Part shown: positions 1 through 5,283 of the stretch, piece by piece
Layout of the letters: each line of letters starts with the position of its first letter
How positions within the stretch are numbered: position 1 is the stretch's first letter
Assembly (NCBI GenBank): GCA_021785315.1
Contig: JAJYFX010000072.1
Span: forward strand, 1 to 7,748
Direction: 5' to 3'
Origin: Actinomycetes bacterium
GTDB lineage: Bacteria; Actinomycetota; Acidimicrobiia; Acidimicrobiales; Acidimicrobiaceae
DNA: 7,748 nucleotides
Notes under the pieces: model-generated
Told to the model about the DNA's origin: nothing
Databases searched by the model: none
The model's input: only the letters and a program-made list of their open reading frames with translations
Translations under genes and position numbers: made by a program

Positions 1-509
1 GTATTTTCGAAAAGCTCTTTGATTTCAGACCGGCTCTTGTGGATAGCAGGTACAAGTATGTGGGACGGTTTGTCATGGGCAAGCTGGACAATCAGCTCAG
101 CCAGATCTGTCTCAAAAGCGCTGATGCCGTGATTTGCGAGATACTCATTTAGGTGCAGCTCATCTGTGGTGAGAGATTTGACCTTGATTACTTCGCTCTC
201 GCCGTGTTCCTGTATGAGCGAAAGGATGATGCGGTTGGCCTCAGAGGAGTCCGCAGCCCAGTGCACGACTCCACCGACTTTGGTCACCGATTCTTCAAGC
301 TCAAGCAGATATTCATCAAGGCTTGCGAGTACCTCGTTCTTGATCCGCTCACCCTTTCTCCTCAACTCCTCCCAATCCTGCTTTTCTCCTACCACTTTGG
401 CGCGCTTTTCCCTGATTGCCGAGGTAGCCGACTTCAGGTTCGCTCTTAGCTGACTGTTGTTGATCTGTTCAATAGAGGCAACAGGAAACCCGGTCTTGGC
501 TCTTGCCAT
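1..509 (-). CDS. lutB: LutB-family lactate utilisation iron-sulfur protein (partial, N-terminal 169 residues)
   Basis: This is the N-terminal part of LutB, a subunit of the LutABC complex that oxidises L-lactate to pyruvate in the cytoplasm. Translating the minus strand from the ATG at 509-507 gives 169 codons that stay open to the window edge. The LUD-type signature is clear: VHWAADSSEANRI at residues 82-94, KVKSLTTDELHLNE at 109-122, ETDLAELIVQLA at 133-144 and PSHILVPAIHKSR at 148-160. The family's ferredoxin-like 4Fe-4S cysteines lie in the C-terminal half, outside the window. The start is placed one base after the lutA stop, with a purine-rich GGGGGTGA stretch upstream, so translation is probably coupled to lutA. 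No frameshift is visible. Family assignment is secure; the substrate is inferred from the family and the adjacent lutA. Confidence 0.9.
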   Translation of the reverse strand, partial: MARAKTGFPVASIEQINNSQLRANLKSATSAIREKRAKVVGEKQDWEELRRKGERIKNEVLASLDEYLLELEESVTKVGGVVHWAADSSEANRIILSLIQEHGESEVIKVKSLTTDELHLNEYLANHGISAFETDLAELIVQLAHDKPSHILVPAIHKSRSEIKELFEN

Positions 510-510
510 C

Positions 511-1260
511 TCAGCCTTCACCCCCGTCCATACCCTGAGCAAGAACTTCTGCGAGATGCATCACAGAAATTCCAGTACCATTTCTGCGCAGAGCACCGGA
601 TATGTGCATCAGGCATGAGTTGTCGACAGCCACCACTGTCTCCACTCTCGCATTTAGAATGTTTGCCGTTTTATCTGCCAGCATCGCGGTTGACATGGCA
701 GAATTCTTGACAGAAAACGTGCCGCCAAAACCACAGCATTGCTCCGCATACGGAAGATCCACCAGCTCCAGCCCTTTCACTGCCCCCAGAAGCGCGATAG
801 CAGAGTGATAAATGTGCAGGGACCTCAAAGAATGGCATGTCGGATGATAGCTAACCTTGTGCGGATAGGATGCTCCAACATCTGTAACCCCAAGCACCTC
901 GGTCAGGTATTCGGAAAATTCAAAAACCTTCGGAACCAGTTCTTCGGTTCTTGAAATAAGTTCATCATCGTGGGTCCGAGAGGCTAGCTCGAGATAATGC
1001 TCGCGGATCATTGCGGTGCAGGATGCAGATAGCGCCACCACCTCATTGGAGTCGCTAAAACTCTCGACAAAATGTTTGACGAGTGGAACGGCCATCGATG
1101 CGTATCCTGTGTTGAAATGAATTTGGCCGCAACAGGTTTGTTCATCAGGAAACTCAACCTTGACATTTAACTTGTTTAAGACCTCGACCGCGGCGCGCGC
1201 TGTCTTAGGAAACATCATGTCATTGAAACAGGAAACAAATAGCGATACCGTGCGGGTCAT
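511..1260 (-). CDS. lutA: LutA-family (Fe-S)-binding protein with two CCG domains
   Basis: A 249-residue cytoplasmic protein of the LutA/YkgE family, about the usual family length. It contains two cysteine-rich CCG domains. The first has C11, the C43-C44-G pair in QTCCGQ, and C81 in SASC. The second has C142 in HPTC, C175-C176-G in EQCCGFGG, and C216 in VDNSCLMHISG. Such cysteine sets bind an iron-sulfur centre, as in heterodisulfide reductase HdrB and glycolate oxidase GlcF. In LutABC this subunit acts with LutB in L-lactate oxidation. The ATG at 1260 is preceded by AGAGG five bases upstream. It sits 8 bases after a small ORF and 1 base before lutB, so it is probably in one transcript with ccdA. 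All expected cysteines are present. A related Fe-S oxidoreductase of another 2-hydroxy acid is possible, but the lutB partner favours lactate. Confidence 0.93.
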   Translation of the reverse strand: MTRTVSLFVSCFNDMMFPKTARAAVEVLNKLNVKVEFPDEQTCCGQIHFNTGYASMAVPLVKHFVESFSDSNEVVALSASCTAMIREHYLELASRTHDDELISRTEELVPKVFEFSEYLTEVLGVTDVGASYPHKVSYHPTCHSLRSLHIYHSAIALLGAVKGLELVDLPYAEQCCGFGGTFSVKNSAMSTAMLADKTANILNARVETVVAVDNSCLMHISGALRRNGTGISVMHLAEVLAQGMDGGEG

Positions 1261-1268
1261 TTGAACCT

Positions 1269-1463
1269 CTACTTCTCATGGCGCTTACGATGAACACTAC
1301 TCCGGCCGACAACAAAGCGTATCCATGACTCTACATTCAACAGCGTGGCATTTACCCGAGGTTCTCTGGAATGTACGACACGATCCGCATAACACCAGGT
1401 CATAGAAACGGAAACACAACTTGAGATCAGCACACTGGTCAACAATGGAATGAGCTCCATCAT
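1269..1463 (-). CDS. Small hypothetical protein, possible membrane-anchored, between ccdA and lutA
   Basis: I do not recognise this 64-residue ORF. It fills the space between ccdA and lutA. Its ATG at 1463-1461 overlaps the ccdA stop in an ATGA arrangement, which usually means translational coupling, and its TAG lies 8 bases before the lutA start. The first 26 residues are mostly hydrophobic and could be one membrane segment. It contains ISSC at 13-16, which loosely fits a lipobox, but there are no positive residues before the segment and Glu3 is acidic, so a lipoprotein signal is doubtful. A second Cys is at 24. The C-terminus is basic (residues 53-64: several Arg, His and Lys). The orientation would be cytoplasmic tail if it is a membrane protein. 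It could also be a chance ORF covering an intergenic spacer; the exact coupling is the main argument in its favour. Confidence 0.42.
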   Translation of the reverse strand: MMELIPLLTSVLISSCVSVSMTWCYADRVVHSREPRVNATLLNVESWIRFVVGRSSVHRKRHEK

Positions 1464-2218
1464 CCCAGGGTTATTAGGCGGCCCATATCCAAAAAGTTCA
1501 TCAGGTCCGACAACTGCTGCGTAAGAATGATGAATCTATTCAACGCCAGCAAAATCCCAAAGAATATCAGAACTAGCGACGAAACCGTGGTGATGGCGGA
1601 AAAATGCCGCTTGACCCAGCTAAAGGTAGCATCCAATTTCGAAAGCCCCAACCCAGCTGCCAAGAACGGAACGCCAAGCCCAAGGGAATAGGCAGCCAAG
1701 AGCAGCCCGCCCTTTAGCGTTTGACCCTGTGTAGCCGCGACTGCCAGGACGGATGACAGTATTGGCCCGATACACGGAGTCCATCCGAATGCAAATGCCA
1801 TACCCGCGACAGGCGCGGCAACAGGTCCCATTGCCCCCGATTTAGGCCAATACCTCTTCTCTGAATAGAGTCTGGGAATCCGAAGATGTTGTGATGCCAG
1901 AAGAAAACCTCCCATCGCAATCAAGATGATCCCCGAGATTCGGGTCAAAGCGATGCGGTCAGAGTACAGGACCTTCCCAACAGAGGTCGCGGCTAGCCCA
2001 AGCACGATGAACACGGCAGAAAATCCGACAATGAACAAAAGCGTCGTTCGAAGAGTTCTGGTTGTCCTTGCCAGCGACAAATTGCCGCCTTTTAGCTCGG
2101 CCACATCGAGGCCAGTCACCACTGAAAGATAGGCAGGAACCAGCGGAAGCACACAAGGCGAAAGAAACGAGATTATTCCACCACCAAATGCAACCAGGTA
2201 TCCAGCAGCGAAAGACAT
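1460..2218 (-). CDS. ccdA: CcdA-type cytochrome c biogenesis / thiol-disulfide electron transfer membrane protein
   Basis: A 252-residue polytopic inner-membrane protein of the CcdA/DsbD-beta family. It passes reducing equivalents from cytoplasmic thioredoxin across the membrane to extracytoplasmic thioredoxin-like proteins, for cytochrome c maturation or other thiol reduction. The hallmark SFLSPCVLPLVPAYLS is at residues 17-32, with redox Cys22. The matching motif FGWTPCIGPILSS is at 144-156, with redox Cys149. Several hydrophobic segments fit the usual six-helix topology. Length is normal for a stand-alone CcdA. No partner ResB/ResC or extracytoplasmic thioredoxin is in the window, so its client is unknown. 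The ATG at 2218 has no Shine-Dalgarno; a TAAAGT box 6 bases upstream suggests leaderless transcription. It heads the leftward operon and is divergent from pncA. Its pairing with lutAB is not one I know as standard. Confidence 0.94.
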   Translation of the reverse strand: MSFAAGYLVAFGGGIISFLSPCVLPLVPAYLSVVTGLDVAELKGGNLSLARTTRTLRTTLLFIVGFSAVFIVLGLAATSVGKVLYSDRIALTRISGIILIAMGGFLLASQHLRIPRLYSEKRYWPKSGAMGPVAAPVAGMAFAFGWTPCIGPILSSVLAVAATQGQTLKGGLLLAAYSLGLGVPFLAAGLGLSKLDATFSWVKRHFSAITTVSSLVLIFFGILLALNRFIILTQQLSDLMNFLDMGRLITLG

Positions 2219-2224
2219 AACTAC

Positions 2225-2230
2225 ACTTTA
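2225..2230 (-). promoter_or_regulatory. Candidate -10 element for leaderless ccdA transcript
   Basis: On the minus strand TAAAGT fits the TANNNT -10 pattern and ends 6 bases before the ccdA ATG. With no Shine-Dalgarno upstream, this spacing would place transcription initiation at or beside the start codon, as is common for leaderless genes in Actinobacteria. I could not find a convincing -35 element. Confidence 0.35.
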
Positions 2231-2280
2231 GCAACGGAGCTCGTGAAATTATTGAGCACGCGGCAGCTGGCGGTTTGTTC

Positions 2281-2287
2281 AAAGGAG
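2281..2287 (+). promoter_or_regulatory. Ribosome binding site that fixes the pncA start
   Basis: AAAGGAG lies 6 bases before the ATG at 2294. It selects this start over an in-frame ATG at 2243, which would add 17 residues absent from PncA proteins. Confidence 0.8.
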
Positions 2288-2293
2288 CGATTC

Positions 2294-2875
2294 ATGAATG
2301 ATATCCGCAGAGCACTTTTAATAGTAGATGTACAAAACGACTTTTGCGAAGGCGGAACGCTTGAAGTCAAACGCGGCGAGGAAGTTGCCCACCGAATCAC
2401 CGAATATCTGCGCAGACTGTCCGACAAATACGACCTCATCGTCGCGAGCAAGGAAAATCATCGGCAACCCGCCGATCATTTCTCAGCGCATCCTGATCTC
2501 ATGAGTACCTGGCCGCCACACTGCGTGGCAGGAACTGCCGGAAGTGAGTTCCACCCCGCATTAGACACAAGTTTTATTGATCACATTGTGCTAAAAGGCG
2601 AGTATCGGGGTGCCTATTCCGCATTCGAAGGGAGCACGCAAACACATGAATCCCTACTCGAACTGCTCGAAAGAAAAGAGATTGAAGCATTGGACATCTG
2701 CGGGATAGCTACAGACTACTGCGTATTGCAAAGTGCAGTCGATTCACTGGATTACGGCTTTCCGACCAGGATCCTACTCGACCTCGTCACCGGTGTCTCA
2801 GAGGAACGCTCCTTGGATGCGCTGGAAGATCTACAGAATAGGGGAGCGGACCTCGATTATTCAACAAATCAATAG
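2294..2875 (+). CDS. pncA: Nicotinamidase / pyrazinamidase (isochorismatase fold)
   Basis: A 193-residue cytoplasmic amidase that hydrolyses nicotinamide to nicotinate for NAD salvage; the same family activates pyrazinamide in M. tuberculosis. The catalytic triad is visible: Asp12 in LLIVDVQNDF, Lys101 in VLKGEYRGAYSAFEG, and nucleophile Cys143 in GIATDYCV. The metal-site histidines match His56, His62 (DHFS) and His76 (WPPHC). The metal ligand that is Asp49 in M. tuberculosis PncA is Glu54 here (SKENH), a conservative change worth noting. Length is close to the 186 residues of M. tuberculosis PncA. The start is set by AAAGGAG. The gene is divergent from ccdA and is followed after 150 bases by the MBL hydrolase on the same strand. 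I am confident of family and reaction. Confidence 0.94.
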   Translation: MNDIRRALLIVDVQNDFCEGGTLEVKRGEEVAHRITEYLRRLSDKYDLIVASKENHRQPADHFSAHPDLMSTWPPHCVAGTAGSEFHPALDTSFIDHIVLKGEYRGAYSAFEGSTQTHESLLELLERKEIEALDICGIATDYCVLQSAVDSLDYGFPTRILLDLVTGVSEERSLDALEDLQNRGADLDYSTNQ

Positions 2876-3012
2876 ATGGCTGCACGTCGGGCCAAAATGT
2901 AGAACACAATTTCAAACTCTCCGAGAACTCACAATAATTCAAAACGCTGTATCTCATAGAGAAAAGCTCGACATGCTTTATCATAGATCTCCAGTTGTTG
3001 AAACGATCGACC

Positions 3013-3020
3013 GAAGGAGG
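3013..3020 (+). promoter_or_regulatory. Ribosome binding site for a TTG start (MBL hydrolase)
   Basis: GAAGGAGG ends 5 bases before TTG at 3026. It decides the start of the downstream gene, which has no ATG or GTG at a suitable place before its first beta-strand and the GCAGS motif. Confidence 0.8.
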
Positions 3021-3025
3021 CTCAG

Positions 3026-3769
3026 TTGCGCTTGGACATCGTTGGCTGCGCAGGATCGTATCCTGCGCCCGGCTCCGCTTGCTCCAGCTATCTAGTGCGC
3101 TCAGGACACAGCTCGATACTTTTTGATGCCGGTAATGGCTCTCTAGCGAACCTTTACCCAGTTATAGACCCCGCTGGGCTGGACGCAATAGTTATAAGTC
3201 ACAGCCACGTTGACCACTTTGCTGACGTTGTCGGAATTTACCACTATCTCAAGTATGCCAATCCACCAAGAAGCCCAATACCCATATTTAGTACCGGCGA
3301 TGCTTTCAAAAAACTTGCGCGCCTGCTGAGTCCAAGAGGAATTGACCCAGGGGTATTTTCGATGAGTACCGTCAAACCCGGCGACCATATCGCGGTAGGC
3401 AGCCTGGATCTTGGATTTTTTCGCGCCAACCACCCAGTACCGACTTTGATTACCCGTGTGTCTGACGGCTCATCGTCACTCTGCTACGGAGCCGACGGAG
3501 ACTTTAGCGAAGGTCTCGCGGCCGCATCCTATAACGTCGACCTATTGTTAGGAGAGTCGACTTGGGTGGAGCCCAACGAGAGCTTTCCGAAAGGGGTTCA
3601 TTTAGATGCGAAGTCCCTTGCAACACTCGCGGCGAGTGCGGGCGTCAAAAACCTAGCTATTACTCACATCGCCTATCCAGGGGACAAGGAAAGGATTCTG
3701 AGAATCGTTCGCGAACATTTCACTGGCGATTCTCACCTGGCTGAGATTGGTACCACGTTTCACATCTAG
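3026..3769 (+). CDS. Metallo-beta-lactamase-fold hydrolase, Rv1339-like (RNase Z / cyclic-nucleotide phosphodiesterase superfamily)
   Basis: A 247-residue cytoplasmic metallohydrolase. The N-terminus (LDIVGCAGSYPAPGSACSSYLV) and the whole layout resemble M. tuberculosis Rv1339, reported as an atypical cAMP phosphodiesterase. Two-metal site ligands are visible: His59, His61, Asp63 and His64 in SHSHVDHF, His136 in ANHPVPT, bridging Asp157 in LCYGADGDF, and His214 in ITHIAYPGD. His192 (HLDA) matches another conserved Rv1339 histidine. The long exosite arm of tRNA-processing RNase Z is absent, so tRNA 3' maturation is less likely. The start is TTG, chosen because of an excellent GGAGG 5 bases upstream. 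It lies between pncA and pgsA, whereas Rv1339 sits near murI and rph, so the context differs. Fold and metal site are seen; the phosphodiesterase role is inferred from the family. Confidence 0.88.
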   Translation: MRLDIVGCAGSYPAPGSACSSYLVRSGHSSILFDAGNGSLANLYPVIDPAGLDAIVISHSHVDHFADVVGIYHYLKYANPPRSPIPIFSTGDAFKKLARLLSPRGIDPGVFSMSTVKPGDHIAVGSLDLGFFRANHPVPTLITRVSDGSSSLCYGADGDFSEGLAAASYNVDLLLGESTWVEPNESFPKGVHLDAKSLATLAASAGVKNLAITHIAYPGDKERILRIVREHFTGDSHLAEIGTTFHI

Positions 3770-3849
3770 AGTCAGCAACCGCAAGACTATGGCTGAGCCG
3801 ATGTCGTACCGAGGCATGCCAGAATTTAGTATGTACTTCAAAGATGACC

Positions 3850-3856
3850 AAGGAGG
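3850..3856 (+). promoter_or_regulatory. Ribosome binding site that favours a TTG start for pgsA
   Basis: AAGGAGG ends 5 bases before an in-frame TTG at 3862. It lies inside the longer reading frame that would begin at ATG 3844, and that ATG has no Shine-Dalgarno upstream. The same GGAGG-5-TTG arrangement starts the preceding gene. Confidence 0.65.
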
Positions 3857-3861
3857 GCGAT

Positions 3862-4443
3862 TTGGGCCAAAGCACACAGTCTCAGGACCGAATAGTCACG
3901 CTCCCAAACCTCATCACTACGATTCGCATCTTGATGATCCCCGTATTTGTGTTTCTCGGCTGGGGCCGAACCCATCTGATATGGAGTGGCCTATTTTTGG
4001 GAATAATCGGTGCGACTGATTGGATTGACGGTTACCTGGCCAGAAGACTTAATCAGACCTCAACGGTTGGCAAGGTGATCGACCCATCGGCCGACCGACT
4101 TTTGCTAATAGCAGCTGGCATAGTGGCTTTCCACCAGGACCTGATCCCGACATGGCTTCTGATCGTCATATTCGCTCGGGAGATTGCCGTGTCTGCGGTA
4201 GTAGGAACCGTCGCGCTTAAATATAAGAGGCGGCTTGACGTTGTATATTATGGCAAGGCTGGAACGCTCCTGATGATGTTCGGCTTGCCTTTTTTTGTCT
4301 TTGCCGGAGCAAACACCGACTACGTGAGCTACTTTACAGTGCTTGGCTATGTCTTTATGATTCCGGGCCTTGCGATTTTATTTGTCGCCTTGGCAAGCTA
4401 CAGCCGAAAACTCCTGGCGATTCATATTTCCTCAAGGAACTAA
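3862..4443 (+). CDS. pgsA: CDP-diacylglycerol--glycerol-3-phosphate 3-phosphatidyltransferase
   Basis: A 193-residue integral membrane enzyme of the CDP-alcohol phosphatidyltransferase family, which transfers the phosphatidyl group from CDP-diacylglycerol to glycerol 3-phosphate in phosphatidylglycerol synthesis. The full signature D-x2-D-G-x2-A-R-x8-G-x3-D-x3-D is intact, with Asp53, Asp56, Gly57, Ala60, Arg61, Gly70, Asp74 and Asp78 in TTG-based numbering. The N-terminal TLPNLITTIR is typical of PgsA, not of phosphatidylinositol or cardiolipin synthases. Several hydrophobic segments follow, and the tail is basic. Position upstream of gcvH/FHA/MerR recalls pgsA2 (Rv1822) a few genes before Rv1826. 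The start is chosen at TTG 3862 because of the AAGGAGG; ATG 3844 would add six residues and cannot be excluded. Substrate is inferred from motif similarity; another glycerol-type acceptor is possible. Confidence 0.9.
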   Translation: MGQSTQSQDRIVTLPNLITTIRILMIPVFVFLGWGRTHLIWSGLFLGIIGATDWIDGYLARRLNQTSTVGKVIDPSADRLLLIAAGIVAFHQDLIPTWLLIVIFAREIAVSAVVGTVALKYKRRLDVVYYGKAGTLLMMFGLPFFVFAGANTDYVSYFTVLGYVFMIPGLAILFVALASYSRKLLAIHISSRN

Positions 4444-4478
4444 AGACTCCCGGCTAGTCCCAAGGCGCTAATATCTGA

Positions 4479-4533
4479 GTTTTATACACGCTTCCGTCTT
4501 GTTCCAAAGATAAAAGTAGTAACGTTTTATACA
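4479..4533 (+). repeat. 10-bp direct repeat GTTTTATACA upstream of gcvH
   Basis: GTTTTATACA occurs at 4479-4488 and again at 4524-4533. The second copy runs into the A of the gcvH start codon, and the offset is 45 bases. The repeat spans the presumed promoter of gcvH and could be a regulator site or a duplicated -10 region; it could also be chance in AT-rich sequence. Confidence 0.5.
4520..4525 (+). promoter_or_regulatory. Candidate -10 element for leaderless gcvH transcript
   Basis: TAACGT fits TANNNT and ends 7 bases before the gcvH ATG. There is no Shine-Dalgarno in the 30 bases before the start, so a leaderless transcript beginning at the ATG is the simplest reading. A weak -35 (CTTGTT at 4498-4503) lies 16 bases upstream. 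Confidence 0.4.
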
Positions 4534-4913
4534 TGTCACAACCAGAAAACCTGCTGTTCACAAGCGATCATGAATGGGTGCGAGTGGAAGGAAAGACTGT
4601 AGTAATTGGGATTACTGATTATGCCCAGGATGCACTTGGCGACGTCGTCTTCGTGCAACTTCCGACACCCAATGACATTGTCAGTGCCAGCAGTACGCTG
4701 AGCGAAGTCGAGTCAACGAAATCTGTTTCAGATATTTACGCTCCCGTTTCGGGTACCGTGATCACGGTAAATAAAACCCTTACAACCAATCCGGAACTAA
4801 TAAATTCTTCACCTTACGGCGAAGGCTGGATTGCTGTGCTGGAGATGTCCGACCCTGGGGAATTGAACCAACTGCTTTCACCGAAAGACTATCAAGAGTT
4901 AATAGAGAAGTAG
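4533..4913 (+). CDS. gcvH: Glycine cleavage system H protein (lipoyl carrier)
   Basis: A 126-residue cytoplasmic protein, the normal GcvH length. It carries the lipoyl-linked aminomethyl group between the P, T and L proteins of the glycine cleavage system. The N-terminal FTSDHEWVRVEG is at residues 9-20, ITDYAQDALGDVVFVQLP at 27-44, and the lipoylation site is Lys63 in EVESTKSVSD. It is followed by YAPVSGTVITVN and the C-terminal GEGWIAVLEMSDPGEL. All features expected for function are present. The gcvP and gcvT genes are not in the window. Its position before FHA, MerR and DUF151 genes matches Rv1826 to Rv1829. No Shine-Dalgarno is visible. No glycine riboswitch was recognised upstream. Confidence 0.96.
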   Translation: MSQPENLLFTSDHEWVRVEGKTVVIGITDYAQDALGDVVFVQLPTPNDIVSASSTLSEVESTKSVSDIYAPVSGTVITVNKTLTTNPELINSSPYGEGWIAVLEMSDPGELNQLLSPKDYQELIEK

Positions 4914-5063
4914 CCTAGCAATTTGTTGGCAATCCGTTATTTTCCATGATGTAAATTGTGAGGGGAAGGTGGCTTTGGAGAGCTTCGATAATGCCAAGTC
5001 TGTTGCTCGAGTCGTTTCACCTAGATATCTGTATTTCATGCTCTAATGTGCAGATCAGGGGCT

Positions 5064-5118
5064 GCTGATCAGCCTTAACACTTGACTAAACGTTCTAGAA
5101 CATCCGGCAGACCGGTCT
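5064..5118. repeat. Cluster of three perfect 10-bp palindromes
   Basis: GCTGATCAGC (5064-5073), GTTCTAGAAC (5092-5101) and AGACCGGTCT (5109-5118) are each perfectly self-complementary. A GATCAG at 5053-5058 can also pair with CTGATC at 5065-5070. They overlap a plausible promoter (TTAACA/GAACAT), so they may be operator sites. GTTCTAGAAC has the half-sites of an actinobacterial LexA box in the wrong order, so I do not call it an SOS box. Confidence 0.45.
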
Positions 5119-5240
5119 TTTAAGTCCACTTTGGCTAGAGGCCCAGCTGCTTAGATTTACTTGCCGGTAATATCAACGGAAATCCAGCAACAGAAATTAC
5201 CGGTAAGCGATTTACCGTTCGACAATTAGTGGACTTAGAG
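5118..5240 (+). ncRNA. Putative structured RNA element upstream of the FHA gene
   Basis: TAAGTCCACT at 5121-5130 is exactly complementary to AGTGGACTTA at 5228-5237, and G-U pairs plus one A-U pair could extend the stem outward to 5118/5240. Inside, CTTGCCGGTAAT (5160-5171) pairs with ATTACCGGTAAG (5196-5207) over 12 positions with a single G-U wobble and a 24-base loop. A short third helix near 5133-5143 is possible, giving a branched fold. CGGTAA (5201-5206) can instead pair with TTACCG (5212-5217) to form a tight hairpin that excludes the 12-bp stem, as in a two-state switch. No poly-U follows. I recognise no known riboswitch. It could be a leader of the FHA gene, a gcvH 3' UTR or a separate small RNA. 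Confidence 0.4.
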
Positions 5241-5283
5241 AAGAAACGCGAGTAATCTTTAGTGCTTAACCCTAAGGTTTAGG

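Larger units (their letters stand above)
4914..5283 (+). other. 370-base non-coding gap rich in palindromes and inverted repeats
   Basis: No convincing gene is present in either strand. The first ~125 bases show nothing I can name. From about 5050 onward the gap is dense in symmetry: palindromes at 5064-5073, 5092-5101, 5109-5118 and 5197-5206, a hairpin at 5160-5207, and a long-range inverted repeat joining 5121-5130 to 5228-5237. A possible promoter is TTAACA at 5075-5080, 17 bases before GAACAT at 5098-5103. The gap separates gcvH from the FHA gene and is unusually long for this otherwise compact stretch. Confidence 0.6.

Noticed and set aside
153..453. Two plus-strand frames in the first 450 bases
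   Set aside because: They are opposite the lutB reading frame, whose translation matches the LUD family throughout.
3747..4019. Plus-strand frame of 90 codons bridging the MBL and pgsA genes
   Set aside because: It overlaps the conserved N-terminus of pgsA in another frame and has no ribosome site or recognisable sequence.
4444..4460. Terminator after pgsA (GACT...AGTC)
   Set aside because: The stem is only 4 bp and no T-run follows.
4914..5050. Glycine riboswitch next to gcvH
   Set aside because: I looked for the conserved glycine-aptamer cores near gcvH and in the following gap and did not find them; some purine-rich stretches are only superficially similar.
5092..5101. GTTCTAGAAC as an SOS (LexA) box
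   Set aside because: The actinobacterial LexA box is GAAC-N4-GTTC; here the half-sites are in the opposite order and no DNA repair gene is adjacent.
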